44,703 bases of DNA, taken from positions 1-44,703 of IMG/VR virus record IMGVR_UViG_3300021075_000323; one strand, given 5' to 3'. The stretch comes from a virus. The position numbers and the translations under genes are program-made. Shown in pieces: positions 8,517 through 16,779 of this stretch (position 1 is the stretch's first letter; the number at the start of each line of letters is the position of its first letter). The notes below the pieces were generated by a model. It was not told where the DNA came from, ran no database searches, and saw only the letters and a program-made list of their open reading frames with translations.

Positions 8517-10208
8517 TTACGCGAAAACCGCCTCCCCCGGTGTCGTGGTGGTGGTGCCTTTGCCTTTGGTATTGTCTTGAATCTTCTTGAGTAGGTCGGT
8601 CTGCCGCTTGTTTTCCTCAAGGAGCCCGGCATTCGCGCTGCGGCCGAAAAGCATGTTCATGGATTGCGCAAAGGAACCGAGCTGACCTGATCCGCCCGCG
8701 ATGACTACCGGAGCCGTCGGCTTTTCTTCCGCTGCCGCCATTCCGATTTGCTTGCCCGCCTTGGCTGGTGGAATGGCCGCTTTGATGCGCTGCACGGTTT
8801 CGCCGAACTCGCGCTTCATGCCGGACGTGTCGATAGCTACCGCCGTGTTGGCGAATGTCTCGCTGAATCGGGTCTTCACGTTCTCCCCGGCCTCGGCCAG
8901 GCGTTGGGCGATCTTCTGGGCGGCAGGCTCCAACAGATCACCCGCCTTCGAGAATCGCGCCGCCGCATCTTCGTCGAGGATCGCCGCGCTTTCTCGGATC
9001 GTTTTCTGGATGCCATCAAGCGCGGCATCCTTGCCGAAGATTTCAAGCAGCGGACGGGCGACCTCGATGATCTCCGCGAAACCCTTCTGCAAGAAGCTGA
9101 TGGCTGATAGAAAAATCCCGATGATGGCATTGCCCATTCCGCTCCAGAACTCGGGCGTGGTTAGGACTTGGAAGAAGGTGACCGCCGTTTTGAAATACTC
9201 GACGATGTATTGGCCGGCGGCGGCGATGGTCGCTCGCAGGGTGGCCCACAGGAAATTCACGCTCTGTGCGAACGCCAGCTTGAGCGATGACCAGACGAGG
9301 TTGAGTGCCTCGCCGCTGCGGAAGATCGCCACGAGAAACTGTCCGGCTTCCGCCAGCTTAGGCTTGGCCATTTCCACAAATTCAAGGAACTGCGGAGTGA
9401 TGGATGCGAGGGCGGAGGCAAGCGGTTTGCCCACTTCCTCGAAGCCCTGATTCAGCGCGGCCTTGATCTGAACTGACGCGTCCGCAGTTGCCGCTGCTGT
9501 GCCGCCGACCTGCTTTTCAATGGCGGCGAGAACCAACGCCTGTGCCTCGTGCATCCGGTTGGATTCGGCCAGAGTCTTGATCTTTGCCTTCTCATCTTCG
9601 GTGAAGGTGATCCCCGAGCGCCGCAACGCCGCGAGCCCATTGACCGGATCGTTGAGTGCCTTGCCGAGCTGGACGGCGTTCTGTTCGGCAGCACCGAAAC
9701 CAGCTGCTGCCATGTCCACGGCCGCTTGGGTGGCCCGATCAAAATTGCCGCCAAGCTCGTCGGCGGTGTTGGCGAGTTCCTTGAAGGTGAGCAGCTTCGC
9801 CTGGGTCATTTGAATCGCATTGCCATCCACTCCGGTTTGCAACTCGATCTTGTCCGCGAGGTTGTTGAGTCGCTCGGCCACCGCGTCGGATTGGTCGCCG
9901 AACAGGCCCATCGACTTTGCGATGTTGCGGACGCGGGCGTCGGCAGAGTTCGCTGCCTCACCCGACAAGATCAGCTTGTAGGTCAACGCGCCAATTGCAG
10001 CGCCTGCGGCGGCCACAGCGGCGGCTACAACCGCAGTTCCCTTTGCCACGAATTTCATGGCGCTGCCCATCGATGTGATACCCTTGGAAGCGCCCGACGA
10101 CATGGTGGACATCGAGTTTTTCAACGCGCCGGTTGATGCCTTCGCTCCCTTCAACGCGGACTGGAATCCAGCCGTGTTGAGTGTCAGCAGTGCGGTGAGC
10201 TTGGCCAT
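8517..10208 (-). CDS. Tail tape measure protein
   Basis: A 563-residue protein with tape-measure features: an N-terminal MAKLTALLTLNTAGFQSALK segment, Ser/Gly/Ala-rich helices, a hydrophobic Ala-rich segment (about residues 52-80), long helical repeats, a second hydrophobic stretch near 310-380, and a helical C-terminus. It sets tail length and is ejected during infection. At 563 residues it is short, predicting a short tail. It follows the chaperone pair, as in lambda order. The start is supported by TTGACA 22 nt upstream of the ATG; the TGA inside that motif is the stop of the preceding gene. Confidence 0.8.
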   Translation of the reverse strand: MAKLTALLTLNTAGFQSALKGAKASTGALKNSMSTMSSGASKGITSMGSAMKFVAKGTAVVAAAVAAAGAAIGALTYKLILSGEAANSADARVRNIAKSMGLFGDQSDAVAERLNNLADKIELQTGVDGNAIQMTQAKLLTFKELANTADELGGNFDRATQAAVDMAAAGFGAAEQNAVQLGKALNDPVNGLAALRRSGITFTEDEKAKIKTLAESNRMHEAQALVLAAIEKQVGGTAAATADASVQIKAALNQGFEEVGKPLASALASITPQFLEFVEMAKPKLAEAGQFLVAIFRSGEALNLVWSSLKLAFAQSVNFLWATLRATIAAAGQYIVEYFKTAVTFFQVLTTPEFWSGMGNAIIGIFLSAISFLQKGFAEIIEVARPLLEIFGKDAALDGIQKTIRESAAILDEDAAARFSKAGDLLEPAAQKIAQRLAEAGENVKTRFSETFANTAVAIDTSGMKREFGETVQRIKAAIPPAKAGKQIGMAAAEEKPTAPVVIAGGSGQLGSFAQSMNMLFGRSANAGLLEENKRQTDLLKKIQDNTKGKGTTTTTPGEAVFA

Positions 10209-10226
10209 CTAGCACTGGGTGACTTG

Positions 10227-10901
10227 TCAATCGAAGCCGGACTTCCCCTTCACGTTGGCGAAGAAATAGAGCAGCCGTTTTTCCATGGAACGGGTCTGCA
10301 CCCGGAGCGCGGCATTCACCCGCGCACGAAGTCCATTGACCTTCGCCGCCCACTCCACCGCGTTGGTGATCGACGCGCTAATTTCACCACCGTTCACCTT
10401 GATGTCGGTGCTACCGGGCGCGGCGTGGCGCGACACCCACGCGGGCACTCGGATTTTCCCAACGCTCTGCGCCGCCGTGGCCCACGCCGATGCCAGATAG
10501 CCGACCCGCGCCTTCTTCGCCTTGATCAGCTCGGCAATCAGCGCCTTCGGTGCCTTGAGCTTGGTGCCGCCTTTGGCCACACGCATGCTGCCGCTCTTCC
10601 GCCGAGACTTGAGAACCGAGCGCATTTGGGCGACCGAATCAACATCCGCCCGCTTCGGGTCAGACACTCCGCGGAACACGGCGCGGATGTCGCCGGTGAT
10701 CGCCTGTTCACCCAGCTTCTTTGCCTTCACACCGCGTGTGCTGCCCCGGCTCGGAGGTGTGAAGTCCAACAGGTGCCGGATGAAGCCACGAACCTGTTCC
10801 TTCATGAAGGTCTCGCCGTCGCGCTTCGAATAATGGGCGAGCCGGTCGGCGGCCCGCTGGAACTCATCGACATGCAGTTTGAATTTCACTTCGTCACCCA
10901 T
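10227..10901 (-). CDS. Basic phage tail protein between chaperone and tape measure
   Basis: A 224-residue Lys/Arg-rich protein. I place the start at ATG 10901 (MGDEVKFKL) rather than the TTG at 10922, because that TTG is itself the first three bases of a TTGACG located 21 nt upstream of the ATG, as at other starts in this phage. The ATG overlaps the end of the chaperone extension by 8 nt. Overall composition resembles HK97 gp10-like minor tail or tail-completion proteins, but the position, after rather than before the tube genes, is atypical. Function uncertain. Confidence 0.55.
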   Translation of the reverse strand: MGDEVKFKLHVDEFQRAADRLAHYSKRDGETFMKEQVRGFIRHLLDFTPPSRGSTRGVKAKKLGEQAITGDIRAVFRGVSDPKRADVDSVAQMRSVLKSRRKSGSMRVAKGGTKLKAPKALIAELIKAKKARVGYLASAWATAAQSVGKIRVPAWVSRHAAPGSTDIKVNGGEISASITNAVEWAAKVNGLRARVNAALRVQTRSMEKRLLYFFANVKGKSGFD

Positions 10902-11142
10902 CGTCACTTTCGGTTTCGTCAATCATGCGGTCGATGAGTCCGATCAACGCGTCCGGTGCGAGTGCCTGCATCGTCTCTTCGGTGGGTGGTTCAAGCGTCC
11001 AGAGATTGGCCGCTTGGAGCGAGCAGTGGTAATACTGGAGGGCACGCGCCATCGGCAGCTGCCAGATGATGAAGTCCTCGCTCCAACCGGTGTCCTTGGC
11101 GATGGTGAACACCGCGCTCGCCAGCCAGCCGGGATTCAGGAC
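10894..11142 (-). CDS. Tail assembly chaperone, -1 frameshift extension (gpT-like)
   Basis: An open frame in the -1 phase relative to the upstream chaperone gene. No ATG precedes it; the first standard start is a GTG at 11112. Reading continues in frame from the GGGAAAG site (11148-11142) through NPGWLASAVFTIAKDTGWSE to a stop at 10894, adding 82 residues. The GT-type fusion would be 220 residues. In lambda the equivalent gpGT joins tail tube and tape measure during assembly. The short helical sequence (DFIIWQLPMARALQYYH) is typical of such extensions, which resemble small tail chaperone domains. Confidence 0.75.
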   Translation of the reverse strand, partial: VLNPGWLASAVFTIAKDTGWSEDFIIWQLPMARALQYYHCSLQAANLWTLEPPTEETMQALAPDALIGLIDRMIDETESDDG

Positions 11143-11555
11143 TTTCCCGGCGCATCGTCATTGCTGGACGGATACTTGCTTTCGACGCGGACGCTGGATG
11201 CGGCAAGCATCGCGTTGATCCGGTTGATTTCCGCCATCAGTCCCGGGAGCATGTCGAAGGTGACGTTGAGAGAGAACTTGAGCACGCAGCGGTCCACGGT
11301 GTCGTCACGGACTGCGTCCGCGATGTCATCTTCATCCGCCGACTGCATCCATGCAAAGGCCATGATCTGCCGCTGCTCTTCCAAATCATCAAGCTCCAAC
11401 GGTGGATCATCCTTGCCACGAGTGAACATGGTGAGCTTGAGCAGATAGGCCAGCTGCATCGACCCCATCGTATAAGGACGCAGCTTGAGGTTGCCGATTC
11501 GGCGTTCCCCGCTGTCGATCATGCCAGTGGCCAGTTGTAGTTCGCGGTCGTTCAT
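11136..11555 (-). CDS. Tail assembly chaperone (gpG-like)
   Basis: A 139-residue protein. The start at ATG 11555 (MNDRELQLATGMIDSG) lies 4 nt after the upstream stop; longer starts read into the previous gene. A helical, acidic protein two genes upstream of the tape measure, with a -1 frameshift heptamer four codons before its end, is the defining layout of the siphophage G/GT locus. It keeps the tape measure soluble and recruits tail-tube subunits. Normal termination gives the 139-residue form; slippage gives the 220-residue form. Confidence 0.75.
   Translation of the reverse strand: MNDRELQLATGMIDSGERRIGNLKLRPYTMGSMQLAYLLKLTMFTRGKDDPPLELDDLEEQRQIMAFAWMQSADEDDIADAVRDDTVDRCVLKFSLNVTFDMLPGLMAEINRINAMLAASSVRVESKYPSSNDDAPGKS
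11142..11148 (-). promoter_or_regulatory. Programmed -1 ribosomal frameshift site GGGAAAG
   Basis: On the minus strand the heptamer reads G GGA AAG in the chaperone frame, a perfect X XXY YYZ slippery site identical to the one known for the lambda G/GT genes. After slippage, reading continues in the only open frame covering the following 249 nt. The zero-frame stop TGA is two codons downstream. Confidence 0.85.
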
Positions 11556-11559
11556 GATG

Positions 11560-12027
11560 TCAGAATTCGGAAAGGATTTGCTCGCGGGTGGCTTTCGAGG
11601 CTTCGTCGGAACCGCTCGGCACGATGGCAATGCGCTTGCCTTTGCGGATCAGCAGCATCGGGCGCATCGTCTTCACCTTGTCGAGCAGCCGGTTGTGCTG
11701 GTCATTCATCGCCCGCAGATAGGCAATCGGGTGGTTGGCGTTGGCTTCGCACCAGTCGAGTGATTCATAGCGCTTGCGGAACTCATCGAAGGTGATGCTT
11801 TCCGCGCCCTCGATGGGTTCAAAGCTGAGTTTGGCCGCGCCGTCCATCAGCCAGGTGACGGTTCGCTTCGCGCCGTTGGGCGTCTGTTCGACCGTGTCGG
11901 AATAGGCGGCTTCAGTGGCGAACATGCCGCCGCTGGAGAGTGCCGCTGCGACCAATCGAGTGTTGCGGCTTTCGGTGGGTTTGGTGTCGTGGTCGCGCAC
12001 GATGCTCAGGGTGGTTCCTTCTTTCAT
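11560..12027 (-). CDS. Phage tail protein upstream of chaperone genes
   Basis: A 155-residue protein with a central WLMDGAAKLSFEPIEG segment, a YESLDWCEANANHPIAYLRA helix, and a basic C-terminal part (LIRKGKRIAIVPSG). The family is not recognised. It sits between the tube-like genes and the chaperone pair, where small tail-assembly proteins are usual, and has no catalytic motifs. No Shine-Dalgarno or TTGAC motif precedes the ATG. The role in tail assembly is inferred from position only. Confidence 0.5.
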   Translation of the reverse strand: MKEGTTLSIVRDHDTKPTESRNTRLVAAALSSGGMFATEAAYSDTVEQTPNGAKRTVTWLMDGAAKLSFEPIEGAESITFDEFRKRYESLDWCEANANHPIAYLRAMNDQHNRLLDKVKTMRPMLLIRKGKRIAIVPSGSDEASKATREQILSEF

Positions 12028-12062
12028 GGAGTGATTTTCAGGTGATCTTGTTCTGCTAATAG

Positions 12063-12401
12063 TTAGGCAGTGCCGTCTGCGGCTGGATGGTTCACTCCCG
12101 ATAGTTCAAACGAGTCGTAGTCCTCGTTGGTCTGGGAGTTTTTGACGGTGGTGATGATGGTGGTTCCACCCGTGATCTGCTCAGGCACATAGGCGGCGGA
12201 GGCTCCACCTAGAAGATCTTCCTCAACGACACCCCGGCCCTTGATGGAGAAACTGAAGGACGGGTCGTAGCGGTTGCCGGTTTCGAACGCACCATCGCTT
12301 TTCTTGATGATCTTGTGTTCGAGCTGCTTCTGCACGTCCACGCTCTCCACTAGGGCGGCGGTGACGCACTTGACTCCGATTTCATTGAATGCTGCGGGCA
12401 T
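12063..12401 (-). CDS. Tail tube-like protein, paralogue A
   Basis: A 112-residue protein. Its C-terminal half (FSIKGRGVVEEDLLGG, TTIITTVKNSQTNEDYDSFEL) aligns with the neighbouring 104-residue protein (ITLSGKGTVNFGDVVAG, VTSVKVTESNDEFPSFEI), and both open MPA-x-F. The short beta-rich length and position just before the chaperone genes suggest tail-tube or tube-adaptor subunits. Tube proteins share this size and beta content, but I see no diagnostic motif. Confidence 0.55.
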   Translation of the reverse strand: MPAAFNEIGVKCVTAALVESVDVQKQLEHKIIKKSDGAFETGNRYDPSFSFSIKGRGVVEEDLLGGASAAYVPEQITGGTTIITTVKNSQTNEDYDSFELSGVNHPAADGTA

Positions 12402-12416
12402 GGAAGTGGGTAGGTA

Positions 12417-12731
12417 TTAGGCGTCGTCGTAGGCGGTTGCTTGGATCTCGAAGGATGGAAATTCATCGTTGCTTTCCGTCACCTTGACCGATGTCACGAA
12501 CGCTGCTCCTTTGGTGATGGCACCGGCGACCACGTCGCCAAAATTCACGGTGCCTTTGCCCGATAGGGTAATGCTGCGGGTGATGAGCTTCTTCGGCACG
12601 GCCACCACCGTCACGCCGAGCGAGTCACGCAGCGTGGCAACCTCGATGGACGCGTCGGCAGACGATTCCTGAGCGTGGCCGGTGGCGGGTGCGAGTCCGT
12701 GCAGGTTGGTGACTCCGAAGGTGGCGGGCAT
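12417..12731 (-). CDS. Tail tube-like protein, paralogue B
   Basis: A 104-residue, beta-rich protein, paralogous to its downstream neighbour (shared GKG, a VVxGA-like turn, a VTSVK strand, and SNDEFPSFEI near the C-terminus). The tandem pair may be a major tube protein plus a capping or minor form. The start carries TTGACA 22 nt upstream; that motif lies within the coding end of the preceding gene (VDN). Confidence 0.55.
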   Translation of the reverse strand: MPATFGVTNLHGLAPATGHAQESSADASIEVATLRDSLGVTVVAVPKKLITRSITLSGKGTVNFGDVVAGAITKGAAFVTSVKVTESNDEFPSFEIQATAYDDA

Positions 12732-12736
12732 GACTC

Positions 12737-13138
12737 TTACGGCGGGTTGTCAACCGGTGTCCAATCCACACCGAGAATCCCCTCGATGGTGGTGAGCCAG
12801 CGGTCGTCGTCACTCACTGCAGTGGCGTGGGATTTGGTGCGGAATCCACCGACCGTGAACTCGCTCGCCGCAGGCAGCACACCTTCCATGATGCCCTTGA
12901 CCGCATGGGCGAGCGCAGCGTGCTGGGTCCGGTTGTCGGTGGGTGACGAGACGAGAATCTTGACCGTCGCTCGATGCAGTGGGCCGACCACGTTTTCAAT
13001 CGAATCTGCTAGAACCAGAACCGCATGGGATTCAGGCGGGCGGATGTTAGAGGAAGTCCCTGTGAAAATCGCAAGCGCGGGAACGAACGGCACGGAGGTG
13101 ATCAGTTCGGCCAGATAGTCTTCGATCGCTTGATTCAT
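12737..13138 (-). CDS. Tail terminator-like / tail completion protein
   Basis: A 133-residue protein with an N-terminal helix (MNQAIEDYLAELI), a beta strand with HAVLVLADSIENVVGP, and a helix (THHAALAHAVKG-like region around residues 72-85). Size, fold pattern and position between the connector protein and the tube genes match lambda gpU-type terminators and DUF3168-like proteins, which cap the tail and join it to the head. This is assignment by synteny rather than by a motif. Confidence 0.5.
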   Translation of the reverse strand: MNQAIEDYLAELITSVPFVPALAIFTGTSSNIRPPESHAVLVLADSIENVVGPLHRATVKILVSSPTDNRTQHAALAHAVKGIMEGVLPAASEFTVGGFRTKSHATAVSDDDRWLTTIEGILGVDWTPVDNPP

Positions 13139-13149
13139 GGTGGTGATGT

Positions 13150-13458
13150 TTAGCGACGAGCCACGCGGTATTCGATGATGCCTGCGCCGGGTTTGCCGTT
13201 GATCTCGTCGATCTTGTAGCGGTCGCCGCCGATCAGGATCGTGTCGTTGTGGGCGGGCTGCGGAACTGGCAGTTGTGCCACGAGCAACCTCACCGTGAGT
13301 GCGCCGTCTTGGGTAAAACCGCCTTCCTCAAGATCGATGGCAAGACCGCTTGGCGAGACCATGACCTGATAGTCCTTGCCACCGATGGTCACTGGCACGC
13401 CTGCGTCACGCAGGATTTCAACGAATGCCTCTGCGGCGGCGACTTGGAGAGAGTTCAC
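13150..13458 (-). CDS. Head-tail connector/neck protein
   Basis: A 102-residue protein: an N-terminal helix (VAAAEAFVEILRDAG), then beta strands with VTIGGKDYQVMVSP, and a C-terminal GGDRYKIDEINGKPGAGII strand pair. The ILIGGDRYKI-type ending is typical of lambda gpFII and Gifsy-2-like stopper proteins. It starts with GTG at 13458, with TTGACA 19 nt upstream. It is the first gene after the capsid terminator. Confidence 0.55.
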   Translation of the reverse strand: MNSLQVAAAEAFVEILRDAGVPVTIGGKDYQVMVSPSGLAIDLEEGGFTQDGALTVRLLVAQLPVPQPAHNDTILIGGDRYKIDEINGKPGAGIIEYRVARR

Positions 13459-13480
13459 TCACTGCGCATGGTGTCAATCA

Positions 13481-13521
13481 CCTCAAACAAAACACCCCCT
13501 CCAGTTTCCCGGAGAGGGCGT
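13481..13521 (-). terminator. Rho-independent terminator after capsid gene
   Basis: On the minus strand an 11-bp GC-rich stem (two G-T wobbles), arms 13521-13511 and 13502-13492, loop of 8 nt, is followed at once by TTTTGTTT. It lies 32 nt after the capsid stop and 34 nt before the next start, so it would set capsid expression above that of the tail genes. Confidence 0.8.
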
Positions 13522-13552
13522 TTCCCATGATCCACATTTGCAGGAGAGTGGC

Positions 13553-14449
13553 TCAGGGTTTGACGATGCGCTTGAGTCCGTCGGTCTTGGCAGCCGCGAA
13601 GCCGTAGAGGCATTCCAGGGTGACAAAGATCTTGTTGGAGCGGGTGTCGGTGAAGCGGAGGTAGCCGAAGGTCATGCCCGTGGTTGGATCGGTGACGGCA
13701 CCGGCTTGTTGGTAATCAGCGACCGGTTGGAGGTAGCGCATGGCCACGGCGACCGCACTGGAGTGGGCGGCGAAACCGATGAGCTTTTCCGGGTGATCCG
13801 ACGGGATGAGGGTCGTTTCGTGGAGGTTGAATCCGGCGATTCGTTTGACCATGCCTTCGGTGACGGCCGGGGCGTTGAGGTTCAGGTTGAAACTCTTGGC
13901 CACCACGTCGTCGGCGAGCATGTTGGTGTAGTAGCCGGAATCGAGCACCAGCGAGCGTGGGTTCGGCGGCATCTTGGCATTGCCGCAGGCTTCCCGCAGG
14001 CCGAGCACCTTCTTGTAATCGAAGGCGGTTGGTGCCAGGGCAGCGATACCAGGAGCACCGAAGTTGGCGGCGGTGATGCAGCTAAAAATGTCCACCAACA
14101 CGTCTTGGGCGAGTTGCTGGGCGGCCGCTTCTACTAGGGTTTCCAGCACGTTCAAGGAGACCTCGGCGGATTCCTTGGCGGTGACGTGGACGGTCTTGTA
14201 TTTGTGACGGCTGAGCGTGACAGGAACCACCGTGACCGTGGCATCTGCATTCGACGAGTAGTCTCCGGTGAAGTCGCTCGACACGCTGGGCGCACCAACG
14301 AGTGGGACGCGGATGGTGTCGAGTTTCTCAGCGGGCAGCGGGCTGAAGTCGGTGGAGAATGCCGTGACCGGCAGGAGGTTCGACATGAAGGGCATGAGCG
14401 CACGTTGCGCCACCTTGATGTCTTTGACGTTGGTGAGTGTGTTTGGCAT
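13553..14449 (-). CDS. Major capsid protein (HK97-fold type)
   Basis: A 298-residue protein. It follows the protease/scaffold gene and precedes a strong terminator, as major capsid genes do. Sequence features include an N-terminal helix and loop, PVTLSRHKYKTVHVTAKESAEV (a beta segment with an extended-loop-like stretch), an Ala-rich spine-like helix (LETLVEAAAQQLAQDVLVDI), and a C-terminal AMRYLQPV / LRFTDTRSNKIFVTLECLYGFAAAK region typical of A-domain strands. Self-assembles into the prohead. The separate protease/scaffold gene supplies assembly functions. Confidence 0.8.
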   Translation of the reverse strand: MPNTLTNVKDIKVAQRALMPFMSNLLPVTAFSTDFSPLPAEKLDTIRVPLVGAPSVSSDFTGDYSSNADATVTVVPVTLSRHKYKTVHVTAKESAEVSLNVLETLVEAAAQQLAQDVLVDIFSCITAANFGAPGIAALAPTAFDYKKVLGLREACGNAKMPPNPRSLVLDSGYYTNMLADDVVAKSFNLNLNAPAVTEGMVKRIAGFNLHETTLIPSDHPEKLIGFAAHSSAVAVAMRYLQPVADYQQAGAVTDPTTGMTFGYLRFTDTRSNKIFVTLECLYGFAAAKTDGLKRIVKP

Positions 14450-14458
14450 GGCGAGTTA

Positions 14459-15772
14459 TTAGGCTTGGTGTTTGAGAATGAGAGATTGTTGGTCGGGGGT
14501 GAGCTTGCGCCAGAAGGCGGTCTGCTCGGTGGGATCGGTGATGGCGGCAAAGCGCGAATGGAGATCGGCGGCTAGGTTGGTGTCACCAGCTGGGGTGACG
14601 CGGGCGGGCATCGTGGTGCCGGTGCTGGCAACGACGCGGGCGACTTCGAGTTGCAGCTTGCGGTCGAAATCCGTTTGGGACGCCTCCAGCTCGGTGCAGC
14701 GGGATTGCAGAGTGGCGACTTGGCCGGTTGCGGAATCTCGTTGCGCGATCAGGTTGGTAGATTCGATTTTCGCCTCGTCGCACTCTGCCTTGAGCGTGTC
14801 GATTTCAGCGGCAAGTAGCTCCACTTCACCGCGCAGCGATTCGACTTGAGTCGATGCTTCGTTGAGCAGTTCGGTTTGGGCTTGGTGGTCCCGTGTGAGG
14901 TCATCGACCTGCGTGCGGGCTTCGAGGAGTTGGTCTTCGAGTGCGGTAGTCATCACCCGTGATTTCGTGTCAACCGAGGTGTGATAAATTTTGAGTCGGC
15001 GCATGGCTTCTGCGCGGTCGGGAACCATGCCTGCGAGGTTGTGGCGCTGGGCCTGCTTGCCGCTAAAAGTCTGGCCTTCCATGGCCTCGGCGGGAATCGC
15101 ACGACCACGGGAAAGCACCGCATCGTGGAACTCGGCGGCGATTTCTGCGAGGTTTGATTGGATGAGTTCACGCTGGTCATCGGTGAGCGGAGTGCCTGGA
15201 GCGCCCATCGCCTTGTATTTGCCGACCGAGAAAACCTCCACCTTGATGCCTGCCGCATTGATGGCTGCCGAACGATCGACCACCGCTTGCACGACACCGA
15301 TGGACCCGACTTGTGCGGAGGGCGTGGCGTAAATCGCACGCGCTTGGCTGGCAATCCAGTAGGCGGCGGACGCCATCAGGCCGGATGAGAAGGCATAGAC
15401 TGGCTTCTTCTTATCGAGGGCGGAAACCGCAGCGGCTAGCTCGGGAGTGCCGGCCACGGTTCCACCTGGAGAATCGATGTCCAAAAACACCGCTTTGATG
15501 TCGGGACGCGAGGCGGCTTCTTGAATCGCAGATCCGATTTCCTCGGAGTCGGTCGCGCCCATCAGCACCCGGGCGAAGATGTCGGGCTTGCGGATGATGG
15601 GGCCGCTGATTGATACCGTGGCCACTCCATCTTCAACGGATAGCAGAGAGCTGGATGCTTGGTCACGGACGACTGGATTGCCGAGCGCACGGAAAGAATC
15701 CGCAGCAGCGATCATCGACCGAAGTGCATCAGGCTGAATCAACCATTCGCGATTTTGAATTACCGGGCTCAC
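14459..15772 (-). CDS. Head maturation protease (S49/SppA-like) fused to scaffold
   Basis: A 437-residue protein. Residues about 50-240 are an S49 serine protease: DIDSPGGTVAG (98-108), catalytic Ser135 in LMASAAYWIAS, and candidate general-base Lys185 or Lys187 in GKYKAMGAPG. Residues about 285-370 are a Glu/Gln-rich coiled coil, and the C-terminus is helical. This is the lambda C/Nu3 arrangement, here as one ORF; a scaffold-only product could come from an internal start (for example MTTALEDQLLEART). The start codon is GTG at 15772 with TTGACA 19 nt upstream, and that GTG lies in the loop of a perfect hairpin. Confidence 0.85.
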   Translation of the reverse strand: MSPVIQNREWLIQPDALRSMIAAADSFRALGNPVVRDQASSSLLSVEDGVATVSISGPIIRKPDIFARVLMGATDSEEIGSAIQEAASRPDIKAVFLDIDSPGGTVAGTPELAAAVSALDKKKPVYAFSSGLMASAAYWIASQARAIYATPSAQVGSIGVVQAVVDRSAAINAAGIKVEVFSVGKYKAMGAPGTPLTDDQRELIQSNLAEIAAEFHDAVLSRGRAIPAEAMEGQTFSGKQAQRHNLAGMVPDRAEAMRRLKIYHTSVDTKSRVMTTALEDQLLEARTQVDDLTRDHQAQTELLNEASTQVESLRGEVELLAAEIDTLKAECDEAKIESTNLIAQRDSATGQVATLQSRCTELEASQTDFDRKLQLEVARVVASTGTTMPARVTPAGDTNLAADLHSRFAAITDPTEQTAFWRKLTPDQQSLILKHQA

Positions 15773-15779
15773 GCCCGGT
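15762..15779 (-). promoter_or_regulatory. Hairpin with the protease GTG start codon in its loop
   Basis: Minus strand ACCGGGC, loop GTGA, GCCCGGT: a perfect 7-bp stem whose 4-nt loop contains the GTG start codon of the protease gene. Such a structure could hinder 30S binding and lower protease synthesis, or present the start codon when unfolded. Confidence 0.6.
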
Positions 15780-15828
15780 CGGTTGTGTCAACGGAGCTGG
15801 GAGAAGACAGCCAGAGTGACGGCTCAAA

Positions 15829-16779
15829 TCAGCCCCCGAATTGAGGAGTGTATTTCTCTGTCGGGTAGTCGAGATCTCCGAAGAGCAGTTCCTTAAGTTT
15901 CCTGTAAGCCGTTGGCGTTTCTTTTTCCGGATCACTCCAACCGTCTTCATCGTAGCCAGACATCTCAGTTCCAGATACGATCAAATACATCTCACCATCC
16001 CCCATTCCCCCAAATTGGTGCACGGTGCCGTAGCGTGTAGACTGAACACCGACATCGCTTGTCCAGCAGTCGTCTTCTTCGACATATTGCTCGCCAGGCT
16101 TAATGAACCAATTGATGAGCATGGCGCAGTAGTCTTCCCTCCATGTGTCCCATTCATTGGAAGTTGGTGAATTCAGAGCCCACTCGATATTCTTTTCGAG
16201 ATCAAGAGTTAGCGCCGGCTCCAAAGTTTCGTGAGATTCTGGGTCAGTTCTAGGATCTCGAAGCAAGTTCCAATTCTCCTTTTTGCTGGCCACGCAGACA
16301 AGACCTTGCAGTTCATAGGGTATTTCAATCAAGCCCATAGGAAGCGTCTCTCCATGCATTTCGACAAGAGGGAGGCCTTTAACGCCAAATAAGTTAAAGG
16401 GGCCCTTTATGTCGGCTTGGAGATTGGGATCTGACTCTTCCTTGACTGCCAGGAGATCACTAACTGCGATCCCGCATGCTCTCAAGATCGTCAGCAGAAG
16501 AAGAACCTTGGGTCCTTCGAAACTAAAGCTGCTCTGCTCTTGAGCTACGGCTGCAGCAATTTTGGAGACTTCAATCGGTCTTCCGTTGATTTCATAATTT
16601 AACGACTTTTGGGTCTCGTGGAGACTTGCCACGAGAGCATCATCGACTCTGAGAAAATTCTTGGTGTTGTCTTCGCTGGTAAAATGAACCAAGGTGCCTG
16701 CCGGATGCTTGCTGAGATTCGCGACAAATTCGCTAAGCGGAACCCCCTTGAAAACATAATTGTTAATATCATAGCTCAT
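15829..16779 (-). CDS. Unrecognised AT-richer inserted gene (moron candidate)
   Basis: A 316-residue acidic, soluble protein placed between portal and protease, a position that is normally uninterrupted in lambdoid heads. Base composition is visibly more AT-rich than its neighbours. Features include a helical middle (LLLLTILRACGIAVSDLLAV), a WDTWREDYCAMLINWF segment and an acidic C-terminal region (GYDEDGWSDPEKETPT). No signal peptide, membrane segment or known domain. A TTGACT lies 38 nt upstream, but no convincing -10 element is seen. The gene has no overlaps with its neighbours, consistent with later acquisition. Confidence 0.6.
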   Translation of the reverse strand: MSYDINNYVFKGVPLSEFVANLSKHPAGTLVHFTSEDNTKNFLRVDDALVASLHETQKSLNYEINGRPIEVSKIAAAVAQEQSSFSFEGPKVLLLLTILRACGIAVSDLLAVKEESDPNLQADIKGPFNLFGVKGLPLVEMHGETLPMGLIEIPYELQGLVCVASKKENWNLLRDPRTDPESHETLEPALTLDLEKNIEWALNSPTSNEWDTWREDYCAMLINWFIKPGEQYVEEDDCWTSDVGVQSTRYGTVHQFGGMGDGEMYLIVSGTEMSGYDEDGWSDPEKETPTAYRKLKELLFGDLDYPTEKYTPQFGG

